From contig JBJXGV010000073.1 in assembly GCA_046160485.1 (NCBI GenBank), positions 62,001 through 126,000 of the forward strand: DNA of 64,000 bases, given 5' to 3'. Made by a program: the position numbers and the translations under genes. The notes under the pieces are model-generated. The model did no database searches and was not told the origin of the DNA. It saw nothing but the letters and a program-made list of their open reading frames with translations. This DNA is from JBJXGV01 sp046160485. GTDB lineage: Bacteria > Orphanbacterota > Orphanbacteria > JBJXGV01. The first letter of the stretch is position 1. Every line of letters begins with the position of its first letter. Positions 44,940 to 53,599 of the stretch are shown here, piece by piece.

Positions 44940-46193
44940 GTGGCTACCGCGAATCATACGAGTCGCGTGAACGATGCGCCCGGCGCTGGCAACGCTGGCG
45001 CGATCATCGCGCGCTGGCAACGCACCGCGGTCTTGGTTGCAGCGGCTGGCGCGGCGCTTTGCGTCGTCGGCGTGTTTGTCGATGCGACGCAGTTCTTCCG
45101 CTCGTACCTCGTCGGCTATCTCTACTGGCTCGGGATCGCGCTCGGCTGCCTCGGCGTCGGGCTCTTGCACAACATGACGGGCGGCGCGTGGGGGCGCGTT
45201 ACGAGTTCGTTCGTGAACGCCGCGGTGAAAACGCTCCCGCTTCTGGCGCTGCTCTTCGTGCCGATCGCGCTCGGATTCGGCCGTCTCTACTCATGGAGCG
45301 ATCCCGCGGTCGTCGCCGCCGACGAGTTGCTGCGCCACAAGAGCGCGTACCTCAATGTGCCCGCGACGCTCGCGCGCGCCGTCGCGTACTTCGCGATCTG
45401 GATCGGCTTCGGAATCATCCTGAGCCGCGCGGCAGGAAAGTCGAAAGCGCACGCGCCGGCGGATGTGGCGGCGGCGCGACGCACCAAGCTACTCAGCGCG
45501 CCAGGAATCGTTCTCTATGTGCTGACGATGACGTTCGCGTCGATCGACTGGGCGATGTCGCTCGATCCGCACTGGTTCTCCACGATCTACGGCGTGCTCT
45601 TCATTGTCGGCCAGGCGCTCTCGGCGTTCGGGCTTCTCATTCTTATGCTCGCGGCTTTCCGTGACGAACCGCCGTTTGCGGGCGCCATCACGCAGGATCA
45701 CTTCCACGACCTCGGCAACCTTCTCTTCGCGTTCGTTCTCTTGTGGGCGTACGCGTCGATTTCGCAGCTTCTCATCATCTGGAGCGCGAACCTCCCTGAA
45801 GAGATTCCTTGGTACATCAAGCGCTTCAATGGGGGCTGGCAGTTCATCGGACTCGGGCTCGTGATCTTCCACTTCGTCATCCCGTTCTTCATCCTGCTCT
45901 CGCGAATCGCGAAGCGCCGCGCCGTCATCATCGCGCGCGTCGCCGTGGCGATCCTCGTCGTTCACTACCTCGACATCTTTTGGATCGTGGCGCCCGAGTT
46001 TCACCCGAAGGGATTGAAGATTCATTGGCTCGACTTCGCCACGTTCGCTGCGCTGGGCGGCGTGTGGTTCGCGTTCTATCTGCGGCAGCTCGGCGCGCAG
46101 CCGCTTGCGATTGCGATCGAGGCCGGCGCGGTACCCGCCGGTGCGCACGGCGATGGGCGCGCGCCTTCCGCGGAGGCATCGCATGCGCGCTGA
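44940..46193 (+). CDS. actF: Alternative complex III subunit ActF (quinol-binding membrane subunit)
   Basis: A 417-residue polytopic subunit homologous to ActC but more divergent, with about ten helices. Landmarks are LVGYLYWLGIALGCLGVGLLHNMTGG, MTFASIDWAMSLDPHWFSTIYG and HFHDLGNLLFAFVLLWAYASISQ. It completes the ACIII membrane part. The GTG start follows actE by one base. The end overlaps the next small gene by 11 bases. Confidence 0.92.
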   Translation: MATANHTSRVNDAPGAGNAGAIIARWQRTAVLVAAAGAALCVVGVFVDATQFFRSYLVGYLYWLGIALGCLGVGLLHNMTGGAWGRVTSSFVNAAVKTLPLLALLFVPIALGFGRLYSWSDPAVVAADELLRHKSAYLNVPATLARAVAYFAIWIGFGIILSRAAGKSKAHAPADVAAARRTKLLSAPGIVLYVLTMTFASIDWAMSLDPHWFSTIYGVLFIVGQALSAFGLLILMLAAFRDEPPFAGAITQDHFHDLGNLLFAFVLLWAYASISQLLIIWSANLPEEIPWYIKRFNGGWQFIGLGLVIFHFVIPFFILLSRIAKRRAVIIARVAVAILVVHYLDIFWIVAPEFHPKGLKIHWLDFATFAALGGVWFAFYLRQLGAQPLAIAIEAGAVPAGAHGDGRAPSAEASHAR

Positions 46194-46677
46194 TCGCGGC
46201 CACGAAGCGGTCGACATCAAGTCGCGGGGGATCGTCATCTTTTTGATCGCGCTCGCGGTGCTCACGATTCTCGTGCTTCTTGCGATGCGCGGGCTCTTCG
46301 TGGCGCTCGAGAATCGCGCGACGCGTGCCGATCTCGCGGTGCCGCGCGATGCGCGCGATACGGGCGCGGCGGGCGCCGCGACGCAGGATGGCGCGCGCAG
46401 GCTCGCGGAACCGCTGCTTCAGACGAACCCGCCCGTCGCGCTTGCGGATTTGCGCGCCGCGGAGGAGCGCGTTCTGACGACCTACGGCTGGATAAACGCA
46501 GACGTCGGAATCGTGCGCGTGCCGATCGAACACGCGATCGACCTGCTCGCGGAGCGCGGTTTGCCGGCGCGTCCGGCCGATGCCGCGTCGCACGCCGCCG
46601 AGTCGGGCGTGCCGGCAGACGATGTGCCGCGCGACGCGAACTCGGGGCGCGGCAATCGGGGCGGAGCGCACCGATGA
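46183..46677 (+). CDS. Small membrane-anchored protein of the act operon
   Basis: A 164-residue protein with one transmembrane helix (about 18-36). A polar periplasmic part contains ERVLTTYGWINADVGIVRVPIEHAIDLLAERG. The sequence LTTYGWI-xx-DxGIxRIPIexAMxxl is shared by small proteins found between actF and sco in other ACIII operons, as I recall; no activity has been assigned. It may be an accessory subunit or assembly factor of the oxidase. Coupled to actF and sco by overlaps. Confidence 0.7.
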   Translation: MRADRGHEAVDIKSRGIVIFLIALAVLTILVLLAMRGLFVALENRATRADLAVPRDARDTGAAGAATQDGARRLAEPLLQTNPPVALADLRAAEERVLTTYGWINADVGIVRVPIEHAIDLLAERGLPARPADAASHAAESGVPADDVPRDANSGRGNRGGAHR

Positions 46678-47573
46678 CCCACGCGATTTCACGCAGGCGT
46701 CTTGCGCGTTGCGTTTTGATTCTCGCCGCGTTGTTTGCGGCGGCACTGGCGCCGCCCGCCCACGCGCAGAGCGGACCCGGCGGCGTGCCGCCCGCCCCCG
46801 GCGCGCAGCCCGCGGAAGGCACACCATCGATCCTGCGCGACGTCGGCATCGATCAGCGTCTCGGCGAAAGCATTCCGCTCGATCTGCACTTCCGCGACGA
46901 GAGCGGCGACGACGTGCGCATCGGCGACTATTTCGCGAACGGCAAGCCGGTCATCCTCTCGCTCGTCTACTACGAGTGCCCGATGCTCTGCACGCAGGTG
47001 CTCAACGGTCTGGCGAGCGCGCTCGAAGTCGTGACGATGGACGCGGGGAAAGAGTTTACGGTGCTCACGGTGAGCTTCAATCCGCGCGAAACGCACGAAC
47101 TCGCGGCGGCGAAGAAGAAGAACTACCTCGAGCGCTACTCGCGCCCCGGCGCCGAAGACGGATGGCACTTCCTGACGGGCGACTCGGCTTCGATCGCGGC
47201 GCTCACGAGCGCCGCTGGCTTCCGTTACTCGTGGGACCCGGAGATCAGCCAGTACGCGCACGCAAGTGGCGTCACCGTGATCACGCCGCGCGGCGTCATC
47301 GCGCGCTACTTCTTCGGCATCGAGTACTCGCCGCGCGATCTGCGGCTTTCGCTCATCGAGGCGTCCGAGAACAAGATCGGCACGCCCGTCGACCACCTAC
47401 TTCTCTACTGCTATCAGTACGACCCGGTCACGGGGAAGTACGGCGCGGTGGCGCTCAACATGGTGCGGGCCGGCGGTGTCGCGACGCTCGCGTGCCTCGG
47501 CGTGTTCCTCTTCGTTTCGTTGCGCGCCGACCGCCGCCGTGCCCGCGCCGCGCGCCTGACCGGGGCAAGTTAG
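46674..47573 (+). CDS. sco: SCO1/SenC-type copper chaperone
   Basis: A thioredoxin-fold copper protein that loads the CuA site of cytochrome oxidase. It has 299 residues, a signal peptide (to about 31), copper ligands in C102-P-M-L-C106 and a C-terminal helix (about 264-280) that may anchor the protein. Its position between the ACIII genes and coxB fits delivery to CoxB. Its start overlaps the preceding gene by 4 bases. Confidence 0.92.
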   Translation: MTHAISRRRLARCVLILAALFAAALAPPAHAQSGPGGVPPAPGAQPAEGTPSILRDVGIDQRLGESIPLDLHFRDESGDDVRIGDYFANGKPVILSLVYYECPMLCTQVLNGLASALEVVTMDAGKEFTVLTVSFNPRETHELAAAKKKNYLERYSRPGAEDGWHFLTGDSASIAALTSAAGFRYSWDPEISQYAHASGVTVITPRGVIARYFFGIEYSPRDLRLSLIEASENKIGTPVDHLLLYCYQYDPVTGKYGAVALNMVRAGGVATLACLGVFLFVSLRADRRRARAARLTGAS

Positions 47574-47574
47574 A

Positions 47575-48543
47575 ATGCTCGTCGTTCCTCTCTTCCCGGA
47601 AGCCGCCTCGACGCTCGCCGGCAAAGTCGACGCGCTCTTCTTCTTTCTCTGCGCGGTCAGCATCGTCTTCTCGCTTCTCATCGGCGGCCTCGTCTTCTAT
47701 TTCGCCGCTCGCTACCGCCGCCGCTCCGAGAACGAGCGCGCGCACCAAATCCACGGCGACAATCGCCTCGAAACGATTTGGTCCGTCATCCCGTTCGCGC
47801 TCGCTATGGTCATGTTCGTCTGGGGAGTCGACGTCTACTTCGAGTACGCGCGTCCGCCGCGCGACGCGATGGACATCTACGTCGTCGGCAAGCAATGGAT
47901 GTGGAAATTTCAGCATCCCGAGGGCCACCGCGAGATCAACGAGCTGCACGTTCCGACGGGCCGTGCCGTGCGCCTCACGATGACATCCGAGGACGTCATC
48001 CACGATCTCTACATCCCCGCGTTCCGCGTGAAGCAGGACGCGGTACCGGGCCGCTACAGCACCGTTTGGTTCGAGGCGACGAAGCCCGGCCGCTACCACC
48101 TCTTCTGCGCCGAGTACTGCGGCACGAAACACTCGCAGATGATCGGCTCCGTCGTCGTGATGGAACCGGCGGAGTATCAGGCGTGGCTCGCTGGCGATGC
48201 GCCGGCGATGTCGCTCGCCGCCGCCGGCGAAAAGCTCTTCGAAGAGCTCGCGTGCGTCACGTGCCATCGCGAAGACACGAAGGCGCGCGGCCCGCTGCTC
48301 GACGATCTCTTCGGCAAAGAGGTGCGCCTCCGCGACGGCAGTACGGTCGTCGCCGACGAGAAGTACCTTCGCGATTCCATCTTGCGGCCGGCCGCGAAGA
48401 TCGTCGCGGGCTACGAGCCGATCATGCCGACGTTCGAAGGGCAGATCAGCGAAGAGGGGCTTCTCTCGCTCGTCTCGTACATCAAGTCGCTCGGACGGCC
48501 GCAAGCCGCCGCGCCGGCCCCAGCAGCAGGAGGCAAATCGTAA
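47575..48543 (+). CDS. coxB: Cytochrome c oxidase subunit II with fused cytochrome c domain
   Basis: A 322-residue subunit II of a caa3 oxidase. Two N-terminal helices (about 22-44 and 66-86) precede the cupredoxin domain with CuA ligands H143, C178, E180, C182, H186 and M189. A C-terminal cytochrome c domain carries CVTCH (227-231) and axial M284. The heme domain accepts electrons directly from ACIII cytochromes. Its stop shares one base with the coxA start (TAATG). Confidence 0.95.
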   Translation: MLVVPLFPEAASTLAGKVDALFFFLCAVSIVFSLLIGGLVFYFAARYRRRSENERAHQIHGDNRLETIWSVIPFALAMVMFVWGVDVYFEYARPPRDAMDIYVVGKQWMWKFQHPEGHREINELHVPTGRAVRLTMTSEDVIHDLYIPAFRVKQDAVPGRYSTVWFEATKPGRYHLFCAEYCGTKHSQMIGSVVVMEPAEYQAWLAGDAPAMSLAAAGEKLFEELACVTCHREDTKARGPLLDDLFGKEVRLRDGSTVVADEKYLRDSILRPAAKIVAGYEPIMPTFEGQISEEGLLSLVSYIKSLGRPQAAAPAPAAGGKS

Positions 48544-50219
48544 TGGCTCAAACGCTGCCCGCCGCGGAAGCCGCGGAAAGCCGCCGCCACTACCTCAACG
48601 TCAATTACGGCGTGCGGTCGTGGCTCCTAACGGTCGACCACAAGCGTATCGCGCTTCTCTATCTCGCAGCGATCACGTTCTTCTTCGCTATCGGCGGCAT
48701 CTTCGCGGTGCTCATTCGCCTCGAGCTGCTCACGCCGCGCGGCGATCTCTTCCAGGCCGAGACGTACAACAAGCTCTTCACGATGCACGGCGTGGTCATG
48801 GTCTTCTTCTTCCTCATCCCGTCGGTGCCGGCCGTGCTCGGCAACTTCCTCGTGCCAATCATGATCGGCGCGCGCGACATGGCGTTTCCCAAGCTCAATC
48901 TCGCGAGCTGGTACATCTACGTGGTCGGCGCGTCGTTTACGATGTACGCGATCATCAACGGCGGGCTCGACACGGGTTGGACGTTCTACACGCCGTACAG
49001 CACCGCCGCGTCGAACACGCAGGTGCTCGCCGCCGGCGTCGGCATCTTCATCACCGGCTTCTCGTCGATCCTCACCGGCCTCAACTTCCTCGTGACGATC
49101 CACAAGATGCGCGCGCCGGGGATGACGTGGTTCCGCCTACCGCTCTTCATCTGGGCGCAGTACGCGACGAGCCTCATCATGATCCTCGGCACGCCGGTCG
49201 TCGCGATCACCGTCCTGCTGCTCGCGGCGGAGCGCGTCATCGGCGTCGGCATTTTCGACCCAAAGCTCGGCGGCGATCCGGTGCTCTTCCAACATCTCTT
49301 CTGGTTCTACTCGCATCCGGCCGTGTACATCATGATTCTTCCGTCGATGGGCGTGATGAGCGAACTCGTCACCGCGTTCACGCGCAAACGCATCTTCGGC
49401 TACTCGTTCATCGCGATGTCGAGCCTCACGATCGCGGTGCTCGGCTTCCTCGTGTGGGGCCACCACATGTTCGTCAGCACGCAGTCGGTTTACGCCGGCA
49501 TGATCTTCTCGTTCCTCTCGTTCTTCGTCGCGATTCCGTCGGCCGTGAAGGTTTTCAACTGGACCGCGACGCTCTACAAAGGTTCGATCTCGCTGCAGAC
49601 ACCGATGATCTACGCGCTCGGCTTCATCGGGCTCTTCACGATCGGCGGGCTTACGGGACTCTTCCTCGCGACGCTCGGCATCGACGTGCATGTGCACGAC
49701 ACCTACTTCGTCGTCGCGCACTTTCACTACATCATGGTCGGCGGCGTCATCATGGGGTACCTCGGCGGGCTCCACTTCTGGTGGCCGAAGATTACGGGCC
49801 GCATGTATCCGGAGTTTTGGGCGAAGATCTCCGCGGCGAACATCTTTCTCGGCTTCAACCTGACGTTCTTCCCGCAGTTCATTCTCGGCTATCTCGGAAT
49901 GCCGCGGCGCTATCACGCGTACCCGGACGAGTTCCAGGTCCTCAACGTTCTCTCCACGGCGGGCGCCTCGATTCTCGCTGTGGGGTATGTCATCCCGCTC
50001 TTCTACTTCATGTGGTCGCTGCGCTTCGGACGCGCGGCGACGCCGAATCCGTGGGGCGCGACGGGTCTCGAGTGGCAAACGCCGTCGCCGCCGCCGACCG
50101 ACAACTTCGCCGAGACGCCGGTCGTCACCGAGGAGGCGTACAACTATCCGGACGCACGAGGGGACGGCGCGCACGGCAGCGGCGCCGCGGCGGCGTCGCC
50201 GGGAGTCCAGCATGGCTGA
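48543..50219 (+). CDS. coxA: Cytochrome c oxidase subunit I (A2-type heme-copper oxidase)
   Basis: A 558-residue catalytic subunit with twelve helices holding low-spin heme a, heme a3 and CuB. CuB and heme ligands lie in FTMHGVVMV, YSHPAVYIMILP, WGHHMF and HDTYFVVAHFHYIMVG. YSHPAV in place of the A1-type GHPEVY shows that the D-channel glutamate is replaced by the Tyr-Ser pair, the mark of A2 oxidases such as the Rhodothermus and Thermus caa3 enzymes. It pumps protons while reducing oxygen to water. The last about 60 residues are hydrophilic. Confidence 0.96.
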   Translation: MAQTLPAAEAAESRRHYLNVNYGVRSWLLTVDHKRIALLYLAAITFFFAIGGIFAVLIRLELLTPRGDLFQAETYNKLFTMHGVVMVFFFLIPSVPAVLGNFLVPIMIGARDMAFPKLNLASWYIYVVGASFTMYAIINGGLDTGWTFYTPYSTAASNTQVLAAGVGIFITGFSSILTGLNFLVTIHKMRAPGMTWFRLPLFIWAQYATSLIMILGTPVVAITVLLLAAERVIGVGIFDPKLGGDPVLFQHLFWFYSHPAVYIMILPSMGVMSELVTAFTRKRIFGYSFIAMSSLTIAVLGFLVWGHHMFVSTQSVYAGMIFSFLSFFVAIPSAVKVFNWTATLYKGSISLQTPMIYALGFIGLFTIGGLTGLFLATLGIDVHVHDTYFVVAHFHYIMVGGVIMGYLGGLHFWWPKITGRMYPEFWAKISAANIFLGFNLTFFPQFILGYLGMPRRYHAYPDEFQVLNVLSTAGASILAVGYVIPLFYFMWSLRFGRAATPNPWGATGLEWQTPSPPPTDNFAETPVVTEEAYNYPDARGDGAHGSGAAAASPGVQHG

Positions 50220-50880
50220 CGCGACGCACCGCGCGGTTGCACACGCGCACACGCACGCGCATCAGTTCGAAGACATGGAGCAGCAGAAGGAGGCCTCGTC
50301 CCTCGGGATGTGGGTCTTCCTCGTCACCGAGATCATGTTCTTCGGCGGCCTCTTCATGGCGTACCTGCTCTATCGATGGAGTTATCCCGAGGCGTTCGCG
50401 CACGCGAGCCACCATCTGAACGTGACGCTCGGCGGGATCAACACCGCGGTGCTGATCGGCTCGAGCCTCACGATGGCGCTCGCGGTGCGCGCCGCGCAGA
50501 CCGGCAAGCGCCGCGCGCTCGTCGGCTTTCTCATCGTGACGATTCTGCTCGGCGCCGCATTCCTCGGCGTGAAGGCCGTCGAGTACCACCACAAGTTCGA
50601 GGAGCATCTCTTCCCGGGCGCGAACTTCCACCTCGATGCCCCGGACGCGATGAACCAGCAGATGTTCTTCTTCATCTACTTCTGCATGACCGGGCTGCAC
50701 GCGCTCCACATGATCGTCGGCATCGGCGTGCTTGTCGTGCTGACGGTGCTCTCGTCGCGCGGCCGCTACTCGCCCGCGTATCACGGCCCGGTCGAAGTCG
50801 CCGGCCTCTACTGGCACTTCGTCGACATCGTCTGGATCTTCCTCTTCCCGCTTCTCTACCTGATCGGCAGGCACGCATGA
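50212..50880 (+). CDS. coxC: Cytochrome c oxidase subunit III
   Basis: A 222-residue membrane subunit with five helices, typical of caa3-type subunit III. Landmarks are KEASSLGMWVFLVTEIMFFG, VEYHHKFEEHLFPG and GLYWHFVDIVWIFLFPLLYL. It stabilises the catalytic core. The start overlaps coxA by 8 bases and the stop overlaps coxD by 4. Confidence 0.94.
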   Translation: MADATHRAVAHAHTHAHQFEDMEQQKEASSLGMWVFLVTEIMFFGGLFMAYLLYRWSYPEAFAHASHHLNVTLGGINTAVLIGSSLTMALAVRAAQTGKRRALVGFLIVTILLGAAFLGVKAVEYHHKFEEHLFPGANFHLDAPDAMNQQMFFFIYFCMTGLHALHMIVGIGVLVVLTVLSSRGRYSPAYHGPVEVAGLYWHFVDIVWIFLFPLLYLIGRHA

Positions 50881-51257
50881 TCGGCGGCGCGCTCCACGTC
50901 ATGCCGAAGAAGATCTACTTCGCGATCTTCGCCGCGCTTCTCGTGCTGACCGCGGTTACCGTGTGGGTCGCGTTCCTCGATCTCGGCCCGCTCAACACGT
51001 TCGTCGCTCTCGCGATTGCGGCGCTCAAAGCCACGCTCGTCATCCTCTTCTTCATGCACGTGAAGTACAGCACGCGCCTCACGAAGCTCGTCGTCGTGAG
51101 CGGCTTCGTGTGGCTGCTGATTCTCTTCGTGCTGACGATGGGAGACTACGCATCGCGGAATTGGTTGCGCGCTCCGAAGGCGTGGGAGGAGCCGGCGGCC
51201 GTTGCGCCGGTGCCCGGCGAACCCGCTTCGCCCGCGACGACGGAGTCGCATCACTAA
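50877..51257 (+). CDS. coxD: Cytochrome c oxidase subunit IV (prokaryotic)
   Basis: A 126-residue small membrane subunit with three helices (about 13-31, 40-60 and 69-90) and the family segment ALKATLVILFFMHVKYSTRLTKL. The C-terminal tail is proline/alanine-rich. Last gene of the act-cox operon. A 39-base piece of its 3' part (51134-51172) recurs at 55232-55270, with the differences mostly at third codon positions. Confidence 0.9.
   Translation: MIGGALHVMPKKIYFAIFAALLVLTAVTVWVAFLDLGPLNTFVALAIAALKATLVILFFMHVKYSTRLTKLVVVSGFVWLLILFVLTMGDYASRNWLRAPKAWEEPAAVAPVPGEPASPATTESHH
51134..51172 (+). repeat. Repeat copy A, inside coxD
   Basis: Matches 55232-55270 at 34 of 39 positions. In the coxD frame it encodes TMGDYASRNWLRA less its first base. 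It marks the left boundary of the 51.3-55.2 kb segment. Confidence 0.7.
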
Positions 51258-51467
51258 GGGCGACTCGACACATCTCGCCGATGTCGGACAGCAGCACGCG
51301 GTGCTCGATCTGCTGGGCATTCGAATGCGCTGACGGGATCGCGATACTCGCACGCGACCGACAGCATGGCGCGCAACACGATCCTAGCGTAGAGTGGCTT
51401 TGACGGGCGGTCCGCCCGCCTCCCTCCCGTAACGAGGATCCCCACTCGTCCTCAAGGAACACCTCCC

Positions 51468-52457
51468 ATGCTGCGGTTCCTCCCTCGTCGTTTCATCGCG
51501 GTGCTTACTGCGACCACTGCTCTCCTGCTCGGCTGCGCTCGTTCTGATCCGATGTCGTCCGACAAGCACGCGTCGATGAACCCCGAGGATGCTGCGGCGA
51601 TTCGAGCGGATGTCTCACGACCCGGTGGTGGTTTCTATCCGCTCGCGGTCGGGAACCGTTGGCACTCGACACGCACGTGGAGTGGCAGGTTCGTCGGCGA
51701 AGGGGAACCACCATGGCCTGACGAGAGTGGCGGAGAAGACTACGAGTTCGAACAGATTTGCACCGAGACATGGGGCAATCAACGTTACGTCGTTGAGCGG
51801 CAGCGCTGGCGCGACGCCGCGGGCGACAGCGGGGCGCAACACATACGGTACCGGCAAGACGTGACCGGCCTCTATGAGGCGGACATTTGTCTGTGTGAGC
51901 CCCCGAATTGCAGCGATTCACCGCAGGCATTCGCGGCGAGCAGTCCGACTCCGTATGAACGTCTTTGGGAGAAGATCGCAGTTCGGATCCCCGATGCTAC
52001 GAGACGCGCGGCGGCGAGAGATTCCTGGGACAGGATCTGCTTGCAGCTTGAGGCCGGTCGGCGACTGTCAATGTCGTCGCCAATCGAGCGTGGAAAAGGA
52101 GTGTCCGAGTTGACGCGACTCAAATACCCGCTCTACCCCGGTCAGAACTGGGCCATCCGGAATGAGGGGTCGTTCGTGTTCAAGGCTGGAGTCGAGGCTT
52201 TCGAGGTCATCGATACGCCGATCGGTCGGGTGCCTGCGTATCGGATTCGAATTAGTCCCAACTTCGATCCCGACACAGTCTTCGACTTCGTGCAGTGGTG
52301 GGGCCGATGCGGACTCATGGGCTCGAAGATGCACTCTGAGTCGGAGCTACTCGACGAAAATGGCGACCCGATCGGGATTTTCATCTGGGACGAACTCCAG
52401 CAGGTAACCGATATCGACCTCGTCGATCTGCGGCCCTGCACGATCGCGGCGCAATAG
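51468..52457 (+). CDS. Lipoprotein of unknown function
   Basis: I do not recognise this 329-residue protein. It has a lipobox LLLGC (C23) and then a mostly beta-rich, tryptophan- and cysteine-containing body with FYPLAVGNRWHSTRTW, a common opening of secreted proteins in this type of genome. Six cysteines (for example CLCEPPNC) may form disulfides. AAGGA precedes the ATG. Base composition is lower in GC than the oxidase genes: row 52201-52260 has 34 G+C of 60 against 40 of 60 at 50401-50460. The 210 bases before it hold only a short GGGCGG-T-CCGCCC palindrome (51405-51417). It starts the segment bracketed by the coxD repeat. Confidence 0.6.
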   Translation: MLRFLPRRFIAVLTATTALLLGCARSDPMSSDKHASMNPEDAAAIRADVSRPGGGFYPLAVGNRWHSTRTWSGRFVGEGEPPWPDESGGEDYEFEQICTETWGNQRYVVERQRWRDAAGDSGAQHIRYRQDVTGLYEADICLCEPPNCSDSPQAFAASSPTPYERLWEKIAVRIPDATRRAAARDSWDRICLQLEAGRRLSMSSPIERGKGVSELTRLKYPLYPGQNWAIRNEGSFVFKAGVEAFEVIDTPIGRVPAYRIRISPNFDPDTVFDFVQWWGRCGLMGSKMHSESELLDENGDPIGIFIWDELQQVTDIDLVDLRPCTIAAQ

Positions 52458-53378
52458 ATGCGGACATCAGTCACGACCTCGTTGCTCGGGATCGTGACGC
52501 TGGCCGCCGTCAATTGTTCTGATGGTCCGACTGGTCCCGCATCGACCCAAATTCGTGCGATCCCCGGCTCGGAACGGCAGATCACAACTCGTGCGGACTT
52601 CCCGGACTGGGCGCCCGACGGCAGCCGGATCGCGTTTGTTTCGGAGGGGGGCGCGCAGACAATCTGGACGACGACCCCGGATGGCGCCGCGTTGAATCAA
52701 GTCACCGACTACGTTTCTTACCTTCCAAATTGGGCGCCAGATGGATCGCGCATCGCGTGCACGATCTTTAGGGGAGAGCCCGGCGACATCACCGCGCGCG
52801 TGCTCGCGGCACCCGTCGCCGGCGGACTCGCAGACACGCTTACGCCGCCGTGGATGCTCGCAACCGACATGGACTGGTCTCCGGATGGAGCCTCAATCGT
52901 TGTGGCCGCCTCTGTCAATTCAGCGATATCGAATCTCTGGGTCGGCTCGGTCGAGACCGGCGACTTCGTCAACCTGACCGCAGATTCCACGGATGTCTTT
53001 TCGGTGGCGTGGTCGCCCGATGGACAGAAGATCGCATACGGCTCGCGACTCGACGATGGCACCCTCGACATTTGGCTCATCGCGGCGGACGGACATGAGC
53101 GATGGCAGCTGACGTCGCACCCTGAGAACGAAGTGTTTCCCACGTGGTCTCCAGATGGGAGATGGATCGCGTTCGAATCGGGGCGTTCGGGCAACCACGA
53201 GATTTGGGCGATGCCCACGGCGGGGGGCCAAGCGGTGCAACTGACCGAGGATCCTGGCTATGAAGGACGTCCCGACTGGTCGCCAGACGGTCGAAGCATC
53301 GCATTCATGTCGCAGCGTAATGCCGGCTACGACATCTGGTCGATCGACATCGAGGCGATCCCTACACAAGCGCGGTGA
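52458..53378 (+). CDS. Lipoprotein TolB-like PD40 beta-propeller
   Basis: A 306-residue lipoprotein (VNCS lipobox, cysteine at 20) made almost wholly of PD40/WD40-like repeats: WAPDGSRIAF, WAPDGSRIAC, WSPDGASIVV, WSPDGQKIAY, WSPDGRWIAF and WSPDGRSIAF, giving six blades. It resembles the TolB propeller without the TolB N-terminal domain; a binding role in the envelope is likely. The ATG immediately follows the upstream stop with no gap, so the two are co-translated. Confidence 0.75.
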   Translation: MRTSVTTSLLGIVTLAAVNCSDGPTGPASTQIRAIPGSERQITTRADFPDWAPDGSRIAFVSEGGAQTIWTTTPDGAALNQVTDYVSYLPNWAPDGSRIACTIFRGEPGDITARVLAAPVAGGLADTLTPPWMLATDMDWSPDGASIVVAASVNSAISNLWVGSVETGDFVNLTADSTDVFSVAWSPDGQKIAYGSRLDDGTLDIWLIAADGHERWQLTSHPENEVFPTWSPDGRWIAFESGRSGNHEIWAMPTAGGQAVQLTEDPGYEGRPDWSPDGRSIAFMSQRNAGYDIWSIDIEAIPTQAR

Positions 53379-53599
53379 CGTCGCCCGTCGCGACATCAGC
53401 GCATCATTCGAGTGCTCACGAATCGCTTCACGCTTGTCGCTCAGATGGGACAACGGTGGCGCGTTCACGGTATTCGATGATACGGGACGTCACTCTCATC
53501 CTCTTGCTCGGGGCGCAAATCGCGGATCCAACGTGTGCGGTCCAACCGATGGCACGGCGTCTGCGCTAATCCACTCGTCTCCTTCCACGAGGTCCGCGC

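Noticed and set aside
53375..53569. 64-codon frame after the PD40 lipoprotein
   Set aside because: No ribosome site, no motif and no hydrophobic or domain pattern; probably chance.
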